DNA of 64,000 nt from Erythroxylum novogranatense (Eukaryota; Streptophyta; Magnoliopsida; Malpighiales; Erythroxylaceae). Made by a program: the position numbers and the translations under genes. Shown here one piece after another: positions 58,805 through 64,000 of this stretch. Every line of letters begins with the position of its first letter. Within the stretch, counting starts at the first letter, position 1. The notes below the pieces were generated by a model. That model saw only the letters and a list, made by a program, of their open reading frames with translations. It made no database searches and was not told the DNA's origin. The stretch covers positions 7,287,001 to 7,351,000 of the forward strand of contig CM057229.1 of the NCBI GenBank assembly GCA_029891385.1. The letters run 5' to 3'.

Positions 58805-59260
58805 GTACTGTCCCATTAAAAGCTCATTAATCGTTGAGCTAAAAGCTCTTAATTGTCCCATTAAGGGCTCATTAATCATTGAGCTAAAAGCTCTGAATTG
58901 TCCCATTAAGAGCTCATTAATCGTTGAGCTAAAAGCTCTGAACTGTCCCATTAAGGGATCATTAATCGTTGAGCTAAAAGCTCTGAACTGTCCCATTAAG
59001 AGCTCATTAATTGTTGAGCTAAAAGCTCTGAACTGTCCCATTAAGGGCTCATCAATCGTTGAGCTAAAAGCTCTGAACTGTCCCATTAAGTGCTCATTAA
59101 TCGTTGAGCTAAAAGCTCTAAACTGTCCCATTAAGGGCTCATTAATCGTTGAGCTAAAAGCTCGAATCGCCCCATTAAGCGGCTCATTGATCCTCGAGAT
59201 AAAGCTCGAAGCTCGCCCTATTAAGGGCTCATTAATCGTTGAGCTAAAAGCTCTGCTCGG
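58805..59260 (-). repeat. 45-bp tandem array, each unit holding a GAGCT-AAA-AGCTC hairpin
   Basis: About ten copies of a 45-bp unit (GCTCATTAATCGTTGAGCTA, AAAGCTCTGAA, CTGTCCCATTAAGG in order). Because 45 is a multiple of three, both strands stay open (141 and 251 codons), giving 15-residue repeats. I see no sign of real translation. The last units are more diverged. Confidence 0.9.
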
Positions 59261-59984
59261 TGGTTGCTCCGATCACAACTACCAATTTCTGTTCATGCAT
59301 TCATATATGAATTTCATATACCATAATTCATCACTTTATTCACGTATCCCTATATTACAATCCCAATTTCACATACCCATAATACTTCTATATCATACGC
59401 TCCAATACTCCGACCCTTCTGTCCGGATTTCACAATCAGTCACTGTCCCACCATTATTCTCCACATAATCATAATCACATAATAATTGGAGGACCGTATA
59501 GGTCACTCACCTGACTTTCGCGCTAACACCTGGAAGTCTCTACAATGTCGGTGGGCTGACGTTCCAAAAGTGCCTCTATCATAAATCAAAACACATATAT
59601 TTAACACATTGTCCAATTCAGTAATAATGCACATGTAGCAATCTAATGATATGCACTATGCACTTTCGTGACATTCCCGGCATTAACCCAAAAATTCCCG
59701 TCATAACTTTTCCTCAATATCATAACTCAATAGACACTCAAATTATTCAATTTTTTTCAGAAATCTGAAAATTATTGCCCAACATATATGGACTATCATT
59801 ATGTCGAAACCCTACTTTACACTAAACTTCCATCCAAAATTGAGAACTTTAAAAGACTGTTTCAACACTCCCCTTTTTCATAAACGTATACACCCTTGTC
59901 TCTAGTTCATAACAAATCCAAAATTTTCTCATTTGAATAACGGTATAAAAAGTTATGACTTAAAAACCAAAACATAACTTTCTA

Positions 59985-60150
59985 GGAACCGTAGCCCGTC
60001 GCGGCGTGAAGAAGCTCGCCGTGGTGAAATCCAACGCTTCGCCTAAGACGCCGCTGACGCGCACCGCGGCGTTCACTCGCTGCGCCACGATGTACGCTGT
60101 CATGCAAGCTGCGGCGTAATACGCTGCGTGTGCGCAGCGTCGCGATGAAT
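59985..60150. other. GC-rich palindromic island in the 57850 LTR
   Basis: CGTCGCGGCG, CGCCGCTGACGCGCACCGCGGCG and GCTGCG/CGCAGC motifs crowd a 165-bp patch in otherwise AT-rich sequence, comparable to 25608-25750. No protein or RNA gene was recognised. Confidence 0.6.
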
Positions 60151-60552
60151 GAGTTCGCTATGGCGCGAGCCCGTAAGCTTCCCGAAACTTGATTTTTTTC
60201 AACAATTTACAATCAAATTCTTCATCTTTCAAAACCTAACTCGTCCTAATCCCAAAACAACACTCATACAACATTTTCCCACTCAATTCAAACCCAGATC
60301 ATTCACAAAGCATCAAAATTCATCCCATAATCGAAAACCCTAAACTAAAAATATACATAACCCATTTTATCACTTTTAACACTTAATACATGAATCAATC
60401 AACTAATCAAGAGGAAAGAGGTTTAACTTACTTGATCTAGCTTTCAAAATCGTTGAACTCATCGTGAATTCACCAACAATCCACTCTCCTCATCTCTTCC
60501 TCTTCTCCCACGACTTCTTCCTCTTTTCTAATTCAAAAACCCTAATTCCTTC

Positions 60553-60560
60553 TATTTATA
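60553..60560 (-). promoter_or_regulatory. TATA box of the 57850 LTR
   Basis: Minus strand GGGTATAAATAGAAGG, supporting minus orientation of this LTR. Confidence 0.6.
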
Positions 60561-60886
60561 CCCTTTCTAAATGTGAAAAGTCCATTTTGCCCCTTCCTTT
60601 AACTTTAAGCCTTATAATCTTAAGTATCTTGTCCAAATTGCCCTTATACCAATTCTTTTAACTTCTCTATTTCAATTTAGAAAAAATTCCAACTCTTTAG
60701 GACCTGAATTGAGATCCAATTCTTCGTAATCACTCACTTTCATGGCTATCAACTTCCAATTCGATCAATTTATTCACTTTGACTTTCATAAACCTCTCCA
60801 AATTTCAATATCTCATGATAAAACAAATTCCTAAATCATGTCTTTAATTGGAGTATCCATTGGACAGTCATTTTCGATCATCAAAA

Positions 60887-63320
60887 TGTTGGAATCCGAT
60901 TAGAACGCAACCTTCTTGAAAACATGAAACCTTGAGCGTGGATATTACCTCAAAAAGGTTCTTTCATTGAACCCTTATTAGACATTATCAATTCATACTC
61001 ATTACTATCTCTTTTTTTTATAACATCCCAAAAATTTGCTCACAATCTGCTCAACGGTGTGCCCGCATTTAACAAATACTATGCTTGAACTCAATTCTCC
61101 TGCTTTGTAACGCAAGTCGGAAACCTCCAAATCGAAATTTCAACTTGACTTCTTCATATAAATCCTAGCTCTAAGTCTCTTGTTTAATTGGGAGCAAAAA
61201 TCACCTCAAACGGAGTTATACAACTCAAGAGATGCTTAAAAAGCCTAAAAAGGATCATACCCCAAACATGCTCTCCTAACCGACCTCTTACTTACTTTAA
61301 TGCAAACTCTCTCAAATCAATTCCAAATGATACAAATTTTTATGGAGAGAAAGGTACATATCTTAGGAATCTATTGGTCTAAGAATCAACTCAATCGGAG
61401 GTCGGATGAGGGAGTTATGCCCAAAGGAATAAACCATGTTTAAACCTTAAATCGATTTGTACCTCTTTTGGCACGAATGCCATAACTTTTTATACAAATG
61501 TTTAGTTGTTTTCGTTTTTAAACCATTGGAAAGAAGACATCGAGATCTACAAATCGTATTAGATACCTCGAAGCAAGATTTGGCCTCTAAACTGGTCAAA
61601 ATGGCAAATTATTGTAGCTAACCCGAGAATGTCCGTTAAATGGATATGCATGTCCTTTTAACGGACATAAACTGGCCAAACACCCCATTTTCACCCGAGA
61701 AGGTCTGTTAAATGGACATCCATGTCCGTTTAATGGACATACACTGGGCAAAGGGGTCCAAACTCCTTATAAACCCTCTCCAATGCTTCCAACTTCCATC
61801 TTAACACCCTATACATTCACAAAGTCCCCAAATTCAACTCTTCAAGTATAACACAACTCCATAACCAAACAAACACTAATCTAAATGCAACAAACTCCCA
61901 AATCTCAACTCAAATAACTCATATAACACCCAAATTTTCATCATTCACCAAAGCCCTCAAGTTCATACTTCCCATACAACATCATCCCTTGCAAATGTTC
62001 ATAACTCTCAACTTCAAAGTCCAAATTCATCACACACAAGCTTTCCAACTCCAATATGCTATCCTAACACAAGCAACAATTTGCAATCTCAACAATTAGA
62101 CTATACACATCCAACACATTCAAATTTGGAAATCAACAATAATACAAAGGGAACTTTTCAAGTTCTCATTTTCATTTCCAAGACAAAATGAAGCTCATAC
62201 AAAGCTTTCATTCATAGCTTTACTCCAAGTACAAAAATACAATTAATGCTCAACTAACAAAAAGACAAATCATATACAAAAGGAAATCCTCAAATTCACA
62301 TTCTCATAATTAAACAAAGTAGACAATTGTACCACTTCATTTACATATCAATATACACATCATAACTCAAATCCAATATAGAAGGATGCTCAATGGCTGG
62401 TATTCTAAATAAGCTATACATAGTATTGCCTAGTACAAAAGCTAACTATCTCTTTGTCCCAATGTCTTGCAAGGATTCACTGATCTTCTTGGCGCTTTTT
62501 GAGAGTGGGAAAATATTGGGTTGAGCTTCACAGCTTAGTAGCTAAAATATTTATAGCCATTGGCTTTAAGCCACACAATCATACACATATAGGCATAGAA
62601 GCATTCACAATGAAGGTTCAACATTGACAATTTCATTCGCACTTTACAATTCATAACATGATCACATAATGGATGAAATTCAATTCAAAGCATAGCTTAA
62701 ACATATCATATGCAATGCACAATCAGTTGGCTCGATGGTTCCGTGAACAAAACGATGAAACCGAAGTTTGCATCGAGAACGAAACGAGTCCATTTTCGGA
62801 TCTCATGGGTCACAAGCGGGCTGCTGGGAGAAGGCATTATGTCAACGTCGACGTAACTACGAAACGGTTCCTCTCTCGCCCAAACAAGGCACATAATCAC
62901 ATTTTCATATTTTCATGATCTTTCTTCTTTTCATTAATCAAAATGCCATAATACAAGGCATAGCATTATCATGCTCAAATCAATCATTCATGTTCAAAAT
63001 TCCATGGTTCAATTCAATGGCATAACAATCATCTCAAAATGTCAAGCAATTATCAATGCCTAACATGTCATAAACACAATTCAATCGTTTTATCATAAAG
63101 GTGTATATCATAATGAAATATCAACAATTCATACAAGTCATTTAACACATAATCCACACATCATGCATTTTGCTCATCTCACACAACAACTATAAATAAT
63201 TTACCCACCTTATACACTTGGAAATCCAAATTCAATGGCCTCCTTCTTCTTGCCCTTAAATAGACTCTTGATTTCCTAAATACAACAACACAATCCATGA
63301 ATTTCAATTTATTTGGAAAA
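60887..63320 (-). repeat. Further chromovirus LTR-derived sequence, boundaries unresolved
   Basis: TGTTGGAATCCG at 60887 resembles the LTR end at 26958 and 63321. The block 61070-61620 is repeated at about 63430-64000. 61620-61750 holds a duplicated palindromic module (TGTCCGTTAAATGGACAT-type). 62500-62890 and 63185-63260 resemble LARD LTR positions 27810-28260 and 28615-28680 (TGAGCTT...AGCTT, ATTTATA, TACCCAC). All point to minus orientation. No gene is seen, and 61760-62450 is G-poor without features. Confidence 0.5.
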
Positions 63321-64000
63321 TGTTGGGACCCGATCCGGAGACCGGACCCCAACTGCTTATAACTTAACACTCTTACTCTTGCTTCAATTTCACATCTATT
63401 GGACCTATTTCCAGAGCCCAATTTTCGGAGTCCTAAAGCCTTGTACTTATTTCCTTACAGGGTCATTCGTTGTAACTCAACATTCGCGTCGATCGTACAC
63501 CAATTAATCACTAAAATCATGAGTTGATTTATTCATAAAAAATGTATCCTTAAGTCTCTAGTTCGATTTGAAACAAGAATCACCTCAAACGGAGTTGTAT
63601 AACTCAAGTTATGCTTAAAAAACCTAAAAGAGCTCATGCTCCAAATATGATCTCCAAACTGACCTCTCACTTTTCTTAAAACAAACTTCTTCAATTTAAC
63701 CCCAAATGGTACTAAATTTTGTAGGGAGAATGATATATGTCTCAGAAATCTAATGGTTCAAGTCTCACCTCAATTGGAGGTCGGATGAGGGATTTATGCC
63801 CAAAAGAATAGACTTTGTTCACACCCAAAATCAAATTGAAACTCTTTTGGCGTGATTTCCATAACTTTTGATCTAGATGTTGTATTTAGTTCGTTCTTTG
63901 ACCATTAGAAAGAAGAAATCTAGATCTACAACTCTCATGAAGACCACAAAACGAGATTCGGCCTTTAACTTTGTCAAAATTCACAAACTTTCTCGAAGCT
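63321..64000 (-). repeat. Start of another LTR of the TGTTGGGACC family, cut by the window
   Basis: TGTTGGGACCCGATCCGGAGACCGG matches in form the LTR edge at 26958, including the GATCC...GGACCCCAAC inverted arrangement. The following sequence matches 61070-61620. GAAAA (63316-63320) would be the target-site copy if this edge is real. The rest lies outside the window. Confidence 0.5.

Larger units (their letters stand above)
57850..60886 (-). repeat. Chromovirus LTR sequence in minus orientation
   Basis: It begins TGTAGCACCCCACTCCCG, the reverse complement of a Gypsy A-like LTR end, with CATCA (57845-57849) as presumed target-site copy. On the minus strand a TATA box TATAAATA lies at 60553-60560. 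Inside are the conserved stem (58232-58248), hairpins (58533-58600), the 45-bp array (58805-59260) and a GC-rich island (59985-60150). The far end is not identified; TGTTGGAATCC at 60887 looks like the start of another LTR. No genes were found. Confidence 0.65.

Noticed and set aside
58805..59260. CRISPR-like array
   Set aside because: Tandem repeats have no unique spacers and the context is a plant LTR.
58713..59468. 251-codon repetitive ORF (plus) and 141-codon ORF (minus)
   Set aside because: Both arise from the 45-bp unit being a multiple of three; there is no start context, domain or codon signal, and the opposite strand is open too.
61765..61785. Plus-strand TATA-like CTTATAAACCC as an LTR promoter
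   Set aside because: All surrounding LTR homology is in minus orientation, so a plus-strand promoter there is not supported.

Overview
This window is a repeat-rich piece of a nuclear plant genome, most likely a eudicot. The evidence is a tandem pair of CYP81-type cytochrome P450 genes with plant splice signals, plus plant-specific LTR retrotransposons: Sirevirus-type and other Ty1/copia, Tekay/Del-type chromovirus, Athila/Tat-type gypsy, and a Cassandra-type LTR carrying a 5S rRNA-like segment. Nothing bacterial or organellar is visible. The species cannot be named from the sequence. About 95% of the window is transposon-derived.

Layout. (1) 1-19116: Copia-1, a minus-strand Sirevirus-type copia element that continues past the left edge. 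It is broken by a non-autonomous gypsy element (3601-9314, target duplication ATGGC), a probable gypsy solo LTR (about 10385-12068), a 4.4-kb chromovirus solo LTR (13892-18325, duplication TCATC) and a Cassandra solo LTR (18396-18655). (2) 19117-19447: the 5' end of a CYP81 pseudogene, cut by Copia-1. (3) 19597-35650: Copia-2, a second minus-strand copia element, carrying a nested element (22220-31170, duplication GAACC) with two 4.2-kb LTRs around only 528 bp. (4) 35749-37393: one full-length CYP81 gene on the minus strand, the only apparently intact cellular gene. (5) 38271-57849: Copia-3, another Sirevirus-type copia. Gypsy A, a 14.7-kb chromovirus (39434-54151, duplication CAATA), sits inside it and itself contains a 4.1-kb LTR (43112-47175). 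(6) 57850-64000: chromovirus LTR sequence in minus orientation, with internal order not fully resolved.

How it fits together. The two P450 copies are read in the same direction and were probably neighbouring tandem duplicates. Copia-1 interrupted the first about 100 codons in; Copia-2 inserted between them, ending 98 bp downstream of the stop codon of the surviving gene. Later elements then nested into these copias. No element carries a complete open gag-pol; only the gag-like ORF of the 3601-9314 element is uninterrupted.

The most unusual signal is structural. LTRs that differ greatly in sequence share one architecture: a cluster of short perfect hairpins spaced about 21-22 or 45 bp apart, then in most of them a conserved stem-loop, then a pyrimidine tract ending in CAG. 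Stem sequences change between LTRs while pairing is kept, including a compensatory A-U to G-C change. This suggests a selected RNA element in chromovirus LTRs.
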